Below, one piece after another: positions 15,996 through 25,803 of a stretch of 33,832 bases of DNA (its first letter is position 1; every line of letters begins with the position of its first letter). The stretch lies in the NCBI GenBank assembly GCA_049999765.1, contig JBNGIQ010007426.1:1-33832 (forward strand). Direction: 5' to 3'. The DNA comes from Phaeoceros laevis. Taxonomy: Eukaryota; Anthocerotophyta; Anthocerotopsida; Notothyladales. A program made the translations under genes and the position numbers. The notes under the pieces were generated by a model. That model did no database searches, was not told the DNA's origin, and saw nothing but the letters and a program-made list of their open reading frames with translations.

Positions 15996-18398
15996 TCAAA
16001 CGGTTAATGACTCCTTGCGGCATTCCCGCAGAATGGCCGGCACACTGGTGGGTGGAACCTGCACCCACCAGAGAACCAAGGACAAGGTATTAGTTTCACG
16101 GTATGTCTATATGCAAGTTGTTGCAGAATGCAGAATGGAGTGATGTGGTAACAGCGAGTCCTAGGATTCTTAACAGTACAAATGAGAAGAAGCTTACCAT
16201 GCCAAGTTCTGTGATGACAATTGCGACGTATTTAGCTGGGGTAGCGTCATATCTGCAAACAAAAGATGGTCTCAGCGTCAAATAACCTTATGACAAGCAG
16301 TTCTAACCAACCTGACAAGACGGTGGCGAGGTTGGCCTGTGTGGACAAATGTACACGATACTTACGTCAAGTTAAGCAGCTGGAGATGACCAGAGTCCTC
16401 CCATCCTTCAAGCTGGTTCAAATCCTGTCTCCCTGGAACCTTTACCAACACACCTGGATCACCTGCAAACACAATATTTGCTGTTGAGTGCAAGAAACCA
16501 TACTTCCCCTCCCCCATCTTTCCCACACATAATCCCAACTCATAAAACTGTGCTTGATGACAAAGTAGAGCAGTTGCTAGGAGCTATCTGACCACCTTCA
16601 AGAGCTTGTCTCACCTAGTTCATTTACGCAAATAGAATCCAGCTGCACCCTCTCGTGGAACTTGTAAGTTTCGCAGCATATCATCACAGGAATGTTGCAT
16701 GAGTGGGCCACCATGGCAACACACGCTGTTCCTACTCTCGAGTAGACTATTCCATTTGCCAAAACAGAGGAAGCTCCCAGAAACACGCGAGTGACTTCTT
16801 GCATGATATACGATACAGCAGCAATCTGACAATATGTACACTGCAAACCCTTCTCCATCAGCTTGCGGAGCAGAACTTTTCCCTCGAGTTTGGGTCTGGA
16901 ATCCACAACAACCACCCTAAACTTCTTCCCCAACTCATGAGCTCGGACAAGAATCATTTCCACAACACTTGAGAATCCATGTGTCAGCAACACATCCCCA
17001 TCTGTGATCTTTGTTACAGCATGCCTGACAATCTCTTGATCGGCAAACACTATCTTCTCTTGCAGAAATCGGTCAATGTCAGCAACAAGAGTAGCCTTCG
17101 CTTCTGACTCCTGCAGTGTCACTGAAAGCTTTCCAATGCGTGTCTTCAAGAACTTGATAGCATTCCCCATGCTAATGGACAGGGGCCTGCACTCTGTCAG
17201 AAAAGAGACCTGACTGTTGATCCTGGCAGTTAAATCCCTGACCAGTACTTTCTCGGGAGGAGTAGAGTAGTCTTGGATCACTTCACGAAAGGCAGAGAGC
17301 AGTGCCACACATCGAGCATTTCCTCCGACTACATCGCCTGTCAAATATTGGAGCCCAATCTGGAGGAAGATATATCGCTGTAGATCATGGCAAGACATAA
17401 AAGCAACTTTCTAGTGACAGAAGTGCGAGATGTATGGTCTAAACAAGGGTGTGCAGGGACAATACCTTGTAAACTGCAGGATGAGGGTGCGTGGCATCGT
17501 ACTGGAAATATTTGGCTTCGAGAAGAGTCAGCTTTTCCCTATGATCAAATTGAGGGAGGTGCCTAAACAACTCCAGCCTGTTCTTGGATTCCGTCTGCTC
17601 TGTAAAAGCTCTCTTTTTGGCCTTGGCTACCCGCTGCGGGTCATCAAATTGCATTCTGGAAGGCAGCTTCTTCTCGGATGATTTGTCTGCCACCTTCCTC
17701 TCATTGCCAGCACCAGGCTTTCTCTCACCACCTGTGTCTTTCTGAGGAGCAGTTTTGCCTGCTTTCCCTTCCCTTGCTGAATCGTGTTTCATGCCGCCAC
17801 TCCCAGTCCGTGTAGCCTTCTCCGCACGCTGTGCGTTCTGCAGAGCTCTCCGTTCTGCCTTGGACGTCCTCTCCTTGAGGGCCTTGGAGTCTGCGGCAGC
17901 TGGCTTGGTCTTGGTAGGCCGAGACGCAGCAGGTGCAACTGCGCTAGGCGAGTAGCTCCCCGTCCCATCGCCCGCCCCGATGGAGAGCCGCTCCGTGAAA
18001 CCATCCGACAGGTTGGCATCAGCAGCGCTGCCGGAACTCGGAATGACCTCCGTCGGGGACTTCCCCTCCGCGCTCTCTGGCCGCAAGCCGCCGAAGCCAT
18101 TGCCCTCGGGCCTGCTGGGCAAGGACATGGGCAGGGATGATGACAGGGCAGGGGAACCTAGCAAAAACTCTCCGGAGGGGCTCCCCTCCTGCGGCCACTT
18201 CCCGGACACGGACCTCAAACTGCCTTGAATGATGACAGGGGAGGGAGAATTGGCCACTGCCATGACACCATGCCCCGCCGCAATTGCTTCCACCGCGCCA
18301 CCTCCAGCTCCAGGCGGCTGCCCCTCGCAGCCGGGTGTTACAAACCCCACCTGCCGCACCTTGGGATCGATCACGACCCGCCCCCGCCGCGCATCCAT
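15996..18398 (-). CDS. Translation initiation factor eIF2B subunit delta
   Basis: Regulatory subunit of the guanine-nucleotide exchange factor that recycles eIF2-GDP. Five exons, 18398-17466, 17359-16615, 16462-16366, 16252-16198 and 16058-15996, join in frame over GT-AG introns of 106, 152, 113 and 139 bases and give 630 residues. The N-terminus MDARRGRVVIDPKVRQVGF is typical of plant delta subunits. About 200 low-complexity, charged residues follow (AAPAASRPTKTKPAAADSKA, many Lys/Arg). The catalytic-fold part begins near HPHPAVYK and IGLQYLTGDVVGGNARC. It holds the signature VLANGIVYSRVGTACVAMVA and RVQLDSICVNELGD, then YDATPAKYVAIVITELGM, and ends VPPTSVPAILREC. The gene looks intact. Its 5' end is copied at 8149-8437 on the opposite strand. 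Confidence 0.95.
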
Positions 18399-19197
18399 GC
18401 CTAGTCTCTCAAACCCCTAGAGCCGGATGTCGGGGGAATTGCAGCCGTTCATCCGAACACCACTGCGGCAGCCTGGCTCCGCGTTTGCTCTAGAGCTGGT
18501 TCTTTGTGGCTTGAGCGCCTTCGGAATTGGGGAACCGAGATTGTGCCAGTGACATTTGGAAGCCTGCCACTGGTTGGAGAGGATTCTTTATGCTCATCTC
18601 AAAACAGCATTCCTATGCTACGATCGCGACAACTTCCGCAGCAACTGTAGCCAGCTCCCTACCTAGTCTAGCAGCAGATTCAGGAAGAGTGTGATTGCAG
18701 CAAGACCGCTGATGAGCATTTTACTAAGCAGATTGTTCACCATGATTCAGCCTAGTTTCCGGATTCCTAGATTCGCTCTGTGCAAGAAAATGCGGCTGTA
18801 GTGGACAGTTGCCCACTGTCCAGTGACAAATTTTGGCCAATGTGTGGTCTCGAGCACAACTACGTGCCACCATCTCTAAGAAGTGCATTATGTTCAAGAC
18901 GAGGGGTGAAGCTAGTGTACGAATTTGAACCTCGATACTGATCCCGGCCGCAAGCATAGTCGGGCAGCATCTACAGCCCCGGGTCCTCGCCGTTCATGAA
19001 GCGGATGCCGGAGGCGTGCGTGTTTGCGGTGTTGTGCTAGGAACTGGAGCAGACCTTGGGAAAGGACGATGCCCTCCCCCGTCTCCGCGCCTTTTCTCAA
19101 CGGTCGCAGCGTACAGCTTGTTGTCGGAGCTCACGAACCCGATGCAGATGGATCCTTCCAGCACGGTCACCAGCTCCGGAGCGGCTGGAGGGTGCTT
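18103..19197 (-). repeat. Duplicated segment, copy B
   Basis: Inverted counterpart of about 7166-8437. Read on the minus strand the order is germin 3' half, germin 3' untranslated region, spacer, eIF2B-delta 5' end, the same as in copy A. Here eIF2B-delta continues intact beyond 18103, whereas copy A switches to PPR sequence at that point. Confidence 0.85.
18915..19197 (-). pseudogene. Germin-like pseudogene fragment
   Basis: Minus-strand sequence matches the intact germin gene from just before the metal-binding box to the stop. It reads ELVTVLEGSICIGFVSSDNK and LYAATVEK, then shifted frames matching PQGLLHFQ and MNAEDPG, then FKFVH and TAG at 18915. The metal-binding box is destroyed, at least one frameshift and an in-frame TAG after DPGL are present, and about 90 bases before FKFVH are missing. 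The signal peptide and first half are absent. Confidence 0.9.
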
Positions 19198-19499
19198 CCA
19201 GCCGACGCGCTTTGATGCTTACCCTTCACACTTGCAGATGATCTGCTTTCCGACCAAAAGTTCGTAGACCACTGATGAGAATTTCCCGGCGGCCGGTTTC
19301 TTTCCTTAGCGTTTGCCCAGTCCAGCTTGCGCCAGCGTGTTCTACGGCAAACGACTGCAACCACTCTTAACTTGAACCTTATCCGGCACAGGTGTGACCA
19401 GTTTGCTTTCAGAAACGAAGCCCATGCTTGTACGTAGTCTACCACCATTGCTGCATAGCCACAAGCAACATGAACACTCAAATCTCACGCTCATGTTTG

Positions 19500-19712
19500 C
19501 ACCTACACTGGCAGATGCTGTTCGAGGCACACAACCAGAGGCCTCCTGTTCCACTAGCCTAAAGAGCAAAGGCTTCCTAACCCAACCGCTGCTGGGAATA
19601 ACCTGCAAGTATCGCATTTCCATGGTATCATAGTTTCTGGAAAAGTCTGTCAAAAATACTGCCAGCATCCTCTTGACTACTGACGCACTTCGCGTACACC
19701 AAGCTGCAGTCA
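19500..19712 (-). pseudogene. PPR repeat fragment upstream of the germin pseudogene
   Basis: The minus strand reads cagcttggtgtacgcgaagt, then gaggatgctggcagtatttt, then caggttattcccagcagcgg and gtgggttaggaagcc-like sequence. This follows one repeat unit of the PPR gene at 8489-11272 at nucleotide level, with broken frames. It is a solitary relic of about 200 bases. Confidence 0.75.
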
Positions 19713-20412
19713 ATTCACAAAATATGGAGACAATGTCAAAACCATTCAGGCGCAGGGGACGGAAACACAACAGCCTCAAATACCAGGTGGCAGCTGTCGT
19801 GTTGAATCTGTTGATCATCCCCCACAAGTTTGAACCCTGATATTTCCGTTGAAGACATCGTACAGCTGCCTAAATGAGGCAGAGACACATAGAAGCTCGG
19901 AAGCTCTATGTAGGCATCTCGAAAAACTGATTGAACTTCTGTGTAACCATTTTGTAACAACCTTTGTGTGACCCTTGGCTTGAATGTCGGCCCTGATTTG
20001 TGAAGAGATCCTTTCGCGTGTAGGAGGAGCATGCTGCCGACCTTAGGGATGCTGTTGCAAAGCACGCCGAAGAGGCAGCTTGTCTACTTCAGTTGCTCGT
20101 GTGCCTGGCCCAGCTTTTCACTGCCGTCAAGCTTTTAGGTGAGCACTGAATCCCTGTACTGTCCAGTCTATCATAATCTGCCTTGTGAAGTTCTGCTCCC
20201 ATGGTATGTCGCAATTCCACTTTTTGGGCAGAGAGGCACACGAGTTTCTAGAGAAACTTCAACAGTAGGGATTGTATCCCGTGTGAAAGCGATTCTGTTT
20301 CTTTGGGAGAACTCTCTGCAGGAGTAATTTGTGTTGGAGCAGTTAGTGTGCTCACATGTCCAAAAACACTAGGGAACGGTCAGTTCCGGTGAGGCATTTG
20401 TTTCACCACATG
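19713..20412. other. Spacer between PPR relic and COG4 3' end
   Basis: No gene recognised. It contains the 3' untranslated region of COG4 and possibly more decayed PPR sequence near 19713-19760. Confidence 0.5.
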
Positions 20413-22817
20413 CTAGAGCTTCAGAGCAGCAATTGCTTCCGGTTTGAAATCTACACGAAGGCTCAAAATGCGTCGAACATCAGCAGGAGTCAACCTCCAT
20501 GTCATGGGCCCGGAGTTCTCTCCCCAGTAATCCAGCATTTCTGATACCTTCTCCAAATTCAAGATGGTGGCAATCTGAGAAAGCCGTGCAAACTTGTCTC
20601 TCACTGGTCGCGGTGTCATACCTGAGAAATGACCCACAAGTGTCCTTGTGTCACGATCTAGTTGCAAGCCACCCAGCTGATTGAACCTCTTCTGCAGCAT
20701 TATTGCCTCCAACCGTTTGGCAAGGAAATCGACGATGAGAAGAACCAGTGCATCATAGTTGTTGGTTGTGAGCACCGGCTGCAACCAGGTGACACTCCCT
20801 TCTACCGCATGAAGCAACTTCTGCACCCAAGGATCATTCACTTCGTTCTCTGCGTACTGTGCCTCTGTCAACTCGTAGCTCACAGCACCAACAGCGTCAA
20901 CTAGACTCCTCAGCCTGGGAGTCACACTGTTGGCCAACTGCTCCATACCCGCATTCAACAGTTGTTTGAAGGAAGTGCTAGTCTCGCCAACGTCAGCAAG
21001 GCAAGTTTTGATTTTTTCTCTCTCAGCAGGGGCTGAAAAAGCCTCACTGCAATGATCCTCAATCTCATGCTTCAGCTTCAGTACATACTCGGTGCTGACA
21101 TCAATATTGTTAAGGGCAGTGGCCACTTCGGTTCCCACTTTAACAACACCAGCTCCACCTACAAATAGGCGAGCCAGCAGATTGGGTTCCCTGGTCTTTT
21201 TCTGCAGCGCCTCATAGAACTCATTGTTCAAAAGATTGTTTGCATAGTTCAAGGCTGCAATCACCACCTGAGAGAAGACAGTTCGGCATGATCAGACTAG
21301 AGTAACAAACAACAAGACCCAAGCTAGTTGGACTACAAAAAGAACCTGAATGGGGAACAAGAGGACTACTACATGAAAGCAACCTGCACGTTTGAAGTTG
21401 CAATTGCCCGTCTTGTGCAGCTCTGAAGAACATAAAAGACATCATCAACCATTGATGTGGTCACCCCTTCTCCAGTGAACTCGTCAATTTTGATGGCCTT
21501 TTTCACATTCTCCACCATGAAAAATTCCTCGAGGACGATGTAGAAGCCTGACAGCTCCTGCACTGTACGATTGAAGACACCACTTTTGAAAGCATTGCCA
21601 GCACGAGGGCTGAGCTGTGCACCAGCGGAGGCAGATTCCCTCAGCCTCGTGTTCATAAACATGCTGAACTCCTCACTAGTCTGGCAAAGCACGAGCATTT
21701 CCTCCAGGTAGATCTCAACCTCCCGAGGATCAGGGGACTCAACGTTAGCAATTGTGTGGGCAATGGTGGCCACATTCCTGTTCATGGACGAGATCTCCTT
21801 TGCAACTCTCGCCAGCCGTCTAAAATCCATATACTTCTTTAGTATGAAAGTGCCCCTGGAATCGCACTCCTCTTGAAGCTCCCGAATGGCATAGGCAACA
21901 GCGTCTTCTCCCAGGAGATCCCTGAGCAAATCCTCATTGTCCTCGATGGCCAGGGCTATGTCCCTAAACAGATTGTTGAGAACCTCCACATATGTGCTTC
22001 CTGTCAATTGTCCTGCACCCCTCCGCCCACTCTGCCCTTGCTTGCTCACACTTTCCACCACACTCTCATACTCATCCTTGGCTCTCAGACTCAGCACCTT
22101 CCTCAGGTAGTCCACATACGATTTCAACCCCTCCTCCCGCAGCCCTAACGGCGGGTAGAGCCTCACAAACCTGACAACAGAGGCATGATCCCGGGCCTCC
22201 ACGGCAGCAGAAAACTTCTTCCGCACCAGTGCCTCCAGCTTTTCCTTGGACTCCAGAAGCTGTCTGCGCTGCTCGGCCGCATCAACCCCTCCCCTCCCGA
22301 AGCCTGCTGCCCCCGCCAGCAGAGCGTGGTTGTACTCCTCATCAAGCTGCAAAAACATCTCCACGTACTTGGCAGCAGCCTCGTAGTCCTCCGCCTCCAA
22401 GGCCTGCTTGGTGCCGTCGATGCAGCTGGTCCTGTCGACAATGACATCGATCTTCTGCAGCGTGGCCTGCACCCTAGACTGCGCCAGGTCCAGCTCTCGG
22501 ACCTTGACCGACACATGATCAGCCAGGTCGCAGGTGGACCTCACGCTGGACAGCATCTGGTCCGAGTCCGCTCGGACCAGCTCCAGCACCTCGGATGCCT
22601 TGTAGAGGCCATTCAGCTTCTTGTCCAGGTCGTGTCGCTGAGCCAAAAGTACTTCCAGTTCCCTGTCAATCGACCTCTCGTACGCAATTGTTTCGTGCAA
22701 CAGGCGCGTCATCTGCCCGATGTCGGTGAGACTGCGGATCTGGTCCAGCATTCCGCTGGCATTGCCCAGAGGCCCAGCCCCTGGACCAGCATTCACCAGA
22801 TCCACCTCGGCGGGCAT
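20413..22817 (-). CDS. COG4: Conserved oligomeric Golgi complex subunit 4
   Basis: COG4 belongs to lobe A of the COG tethering complex, which captures retrograde vesicles at the Golgi. Two exons, 22817-21384 and 21267-20413, join in frame over a 116-base GT-AG intron and give 762 residues, close to plant COG4 (about 740). The N-terminal helical region contains DQIRSLTDIGQMTRLLHETI, and the COG4 domain follows (TKQALEAEDYEAAAKYVEMF, LQLDEE, GTFILKKYMDFRRLARV). The C-terminal part includes VDDVFYVLQSCTRRAIATSN, DALVLLIVDFLAKRLEAIML and ILSLRVDFKPEAIAALKL. The frame stays open upstream to 22982, but 22817 is the first ATG of the conserved frame. The gene looks intact. Confidence 0.95.
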
Positions 22818-23425
22818 GCCTCTGCTAGCCAACGATACTACGTCTTTCTGGTACAGCGCTAGCGGGTCAGTAGTAGTAGTAAGGTGATTATGGTGTTTAG
22901 CCAACTCCGTGTTATGGAATCGAACACCCCACGTATTTCGACCGGCGACCGGGAGCCCCCGTCCAGGGATTGCAAGCGACAACCGGGAGCCCCCATTCAG
23001 GATCTACCTGTTCGGCTACAACGGTGAAGTTGCTGGCAATCGACCTTCTGAGTCAGAGAACCAATTGGCCAAAAAGTTGGTAAGGGCCGTAGGGTTTCGG
23101 GTTTCGGTTTCCCCCACCTCGAGGACCCCTGACTTTCCATGTACAGTTTAGGGGACGGGTTTCGATGACGTGGCCCGTAAAACGTGCGGCCACCACCGGC
23201 TTGACTTGAAAGTCATCGGCGATGGCGTGAAATGTCTTGCTCGCGCGAGAGCACAAAGACCCGGGGCGGGCAAGTCTGGTGGCCGGGACCGGGGGCAGCT
23301 CGTGGTTGTCAGAAAACCCCCCGGCTTAAGCGGAAGGAGGGGGGGAGGGTGTTAACGAAAAGTGGATCTTCGGCCCCGGGGGTTTCGCTCACACCCATTT
23401 TTAGTAAACTGAAACCCAAACCCCA

Positions 23426-23468
23426 CATGGAAAGCGGCCCTAAGAGCGGTTTCGCATGTGCCCGGTTG
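23426..23468. repeat. Second copy of the MITE junction sequence
   Basis: The phrase catggaaagcggccctaaga, followed by a ggttt and gtgccc block, parallels 12799-12845 (catgggaaatagccctaagg, ggttttcc, gtgcccc). It indicates that the MITE family is dispersed in this genome. A matching far arm was not found. Confidence 0.5.
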
Positions 23469-23860
23469 AAACTAGAATCGGTATGTTCACGTGAACTAGA
23501 CTTTAAAAAATGCATGAGTAATGAGGCACGGGCTGTTGCCCGTGCAGGACTCCTTGAGTCGTCGAAACGCGACCTCGACGTGCCTCGAGTTTGCCGAGGC
23601 ACGAAGTTTGCCGGTGTGGCCGGTGGATGCACGGTAGGGGGTACTATTTGTGCAAACGCGAGTAGAGAAGTAAACGCGAGGACAACGCGCCATTTCGAAC
23701 GGTGCAGGCGTCCGAAATGCTCAAAGAAGAAGGGCACCGTGAACACCGTGTGGTTTGGCATGCAAGCGTACGAGATGCGCAAAGCAGACCCGTCAAACAC
23801 GAGGGAGCTTGCGTGGCATGATTTTAGGGGTCCGTTAAGGCTTAATTAGCCACAGGGGAC

Positions 23861-23923
23861 GGGAACGTCCGCCGTGGCCTCGGGAGCGTACGCCGTGGCC
23901 TCGGGAGCGTCCACCGTGGCCTC
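23861..23923. repeat. 21-bp tandem repeat, three copies
   Basis: Units at 23861-23881, 23882-23902 and 23903-23923 share the pattern ggga-cgt-c-ccgtggcctc with only a few differences. Confidence 0.9.
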
Positions 23924-24393
23924 GAGGGCTAACCATGGGTGTAGACGCCGGTCGCTCCTGGCGAGGCTTGCCGGTAGCAAGCTCGCGGCTAACGACATTT
24001 GAGCTGTAGGTTCCAGGCCGTAGGTGCCAGCCCTGAGACATACTCGTAGGAAGCTCGGCTCCATCATCTTGCCAGCGAAACCACCATGAATGGTTGGTTC
24101 AAGGAGAGTTGGGCCATGAGAATGTGAATTAATAGTGCTGCTGCACCTGCTGTTAACTGAACTACCTTCCACATGCTTATGAGGAGCTGCTCACCGAAAT
24201 TGTCAATGTAGTAGTAGTCCAGTACGGGAGCAAATGATTGCAGGATATCACAGGTTTAGAGGATATCACAGGGGACTGACCCCGTTAAAAAGGTAATGGA
24301 GATGACACACCATTAGTATGACTCTGCAAGCTAGCTAAGAAACAAGCTTGAGACTGCTGTTGCTCATGAACGTTAACCTGCTGCTGCAGAAGG

Positions 24394-25249
24394 ATGTGCT
24401 TCTATATAAGCTGCTCTATAAGTTGTCTCTATAAAAATCTAGATGTTGCTGCTGTTGATGATGCAGCAGAATCTGGTTTTGTTCCTACTTATCAGTTGAC
24501 CCTTACACATGGCCAATGCGTTTCCATACATGTTTGCTGTATGCTGTTCTACGGGCAGGTGGATAGAACCAGAATGTTGTTGTTAACCATGTCTTTCTTG
24601 CTGGCTGCACATAACCTTTCTTCTCGTGCTTTTGTAGGTGCAGTCCGGCGCAACCAGTAGATCATCCAGGCAAGATGGAGAGGGGTGTGCCTCTTCCAGC
24701 GTCACATGTTCGCAAATGTATTTCTTCCTCGTCATCAACAACAAAGGGCGGCAACCAAAAACAGCTGTTGATCGTCAATGGGCTAAGAAGACAAGTGTTC
24801 AATTGGAGTTGGAGGCCCGGATTCCTGATATGCACTTGGAGTCGCACACACAGAAGGTGACAGTATGCTACCCGAATTTCATACAATACACACTGGCCCA
24901 GGTAACTAGTGAGGGAGACTTGATCAAATTGTGTCAACATTTCTTCAAGTTCACTATGACATTTGTTGAGCCCTCCTGCCCATGGGGAGGGGTCTACGAT
25001 GGGACGGAGTTCCTGGAGGGCAATGGCTAGCTAGCCATCCATGAGCACGGTTGACACGTGCCCAAGTCAGTTAATAAAACCATTCATTCATTCATTCATG
25101 AGGCTGTGGGACGCAAGGTAGGGTTTGAACACCCACCATCACTACTAAAAAAAGGCCAAAAGTATGACGGGTGGCAATTACGATTTTTAATCACAGTCCC
25201 TGTCCATGACAAAAAAAGCGCAAAACACGGTTTGTAGTCATGGTTTTAG
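24394..25249. other. Intergenic; an unassigned 130-codon ORF and an attc microsatellite
   Basis: A plus-strand ORF at 24638-25030 has no recognisable domain and I do not call it a gene. The possible polyadenylation signal aataaa (25073) and an attc microsatellite (about 25082-25099) follow. Confidence 0.45.
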
Positions 25250-25327
25250 GGGGTGGCGTGGGTGACCGGGTCAACTGACCTGACGACCTGCTGTGTGCCA
25301 GGCTGGGCCAGGCTATCCCACGTCCTA

Positions 25328-25632
25328 TTGCCCGCCCGGCCCGTTATTTGTGCCACAATATTACTTTCCGTCTCGGAGTGTGGCAAACCTACCACTGGCC
25401 TGTACCCAAGCGGGCAGCGCGGCCAGCTACGGGTGTGGCAGGCCTGCCACTGGCCCGTACCCAGGCGGGCAACGCTGCCAGCTACAGGTCGCGGCGAGCT
25501 CCCATTGCCCGCCCGGCCCGTTATTTGTGCAAGATTATTCAATTTCCGGCCGCCGTGTGGCAGATCTGCCAGCGATCTGTACCCCGCGTCCTCTCGCCTG
25601 ACACTCAGGCGGGCAGCGCGGCCAGCTACAGG
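25328..25632. repeat. Imperfect tandem duplication of about 176 bp
   Basis: The phrase ttgcccgcccggcccgttat occurs at 25328 and again at 25504. Within and after it a shorter unit (gtgtggca, then gtaccc, gcgggca and gccagctac) appears three times, at about 25378, 25433 and 25554. It lies just upstream of the first transposon gene and may be its promoter or subterminal repeat. Confidence 0.8.
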
Positions 25633-25803
25633 GATGGGGGACTTCATACGCGGGAATTTGGGAAGGGTACATGGCGGTACGAAGGATAAATTCCACCGCG
25701 TTACTTGTTCAATTGAGTTACTTGTTCACTCGCGTTACCTCGTTTCACTTCGACCACGTTGGCGGCGCCAGCCGGCGTCCACGTGGAGTTGGCCCTGGCT
25801 CTG

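Larger units (their letters stand above)
22818..24393. other. Repeat-rich intergenic region
   Basis: Contains the COG4 5' region, a short duplication of accgggagccccc near 22950-22995, and GC-rich sequence similar in style to the MITE block at 12.5-13.2 kb. ORFs of up to 205 codons (23232-23849) are compositionally repeat-like and match nothing I recognise. A short gaggatatcacagg duplication lies near 24240-24270. Confidence 0.5.

Noticed and set aside
15748-16143. A 131-codon plus-strand ORF
   Set aside because: It overlaps the last exon of eIF2B-delta in antisense and has no recognisable content.
22185-22862. A 225-codon plus-strand ORF
   Set aside because: It lies entirely antisense to the well-supported COG4 first exon and matches no family.
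22818-22982. An N-terminal extension of COG4 from 22982
   Set aside because: The frame is open but there is no ATG before 22817, and the sequence does not look like other COG4 N-termini.
23232-23849. A 205-codon plus-strand ORF
   Set aside because: It lies in repeat-like GC-rich DNA, has no known domain, and its 3' part does not look like a folded protein.
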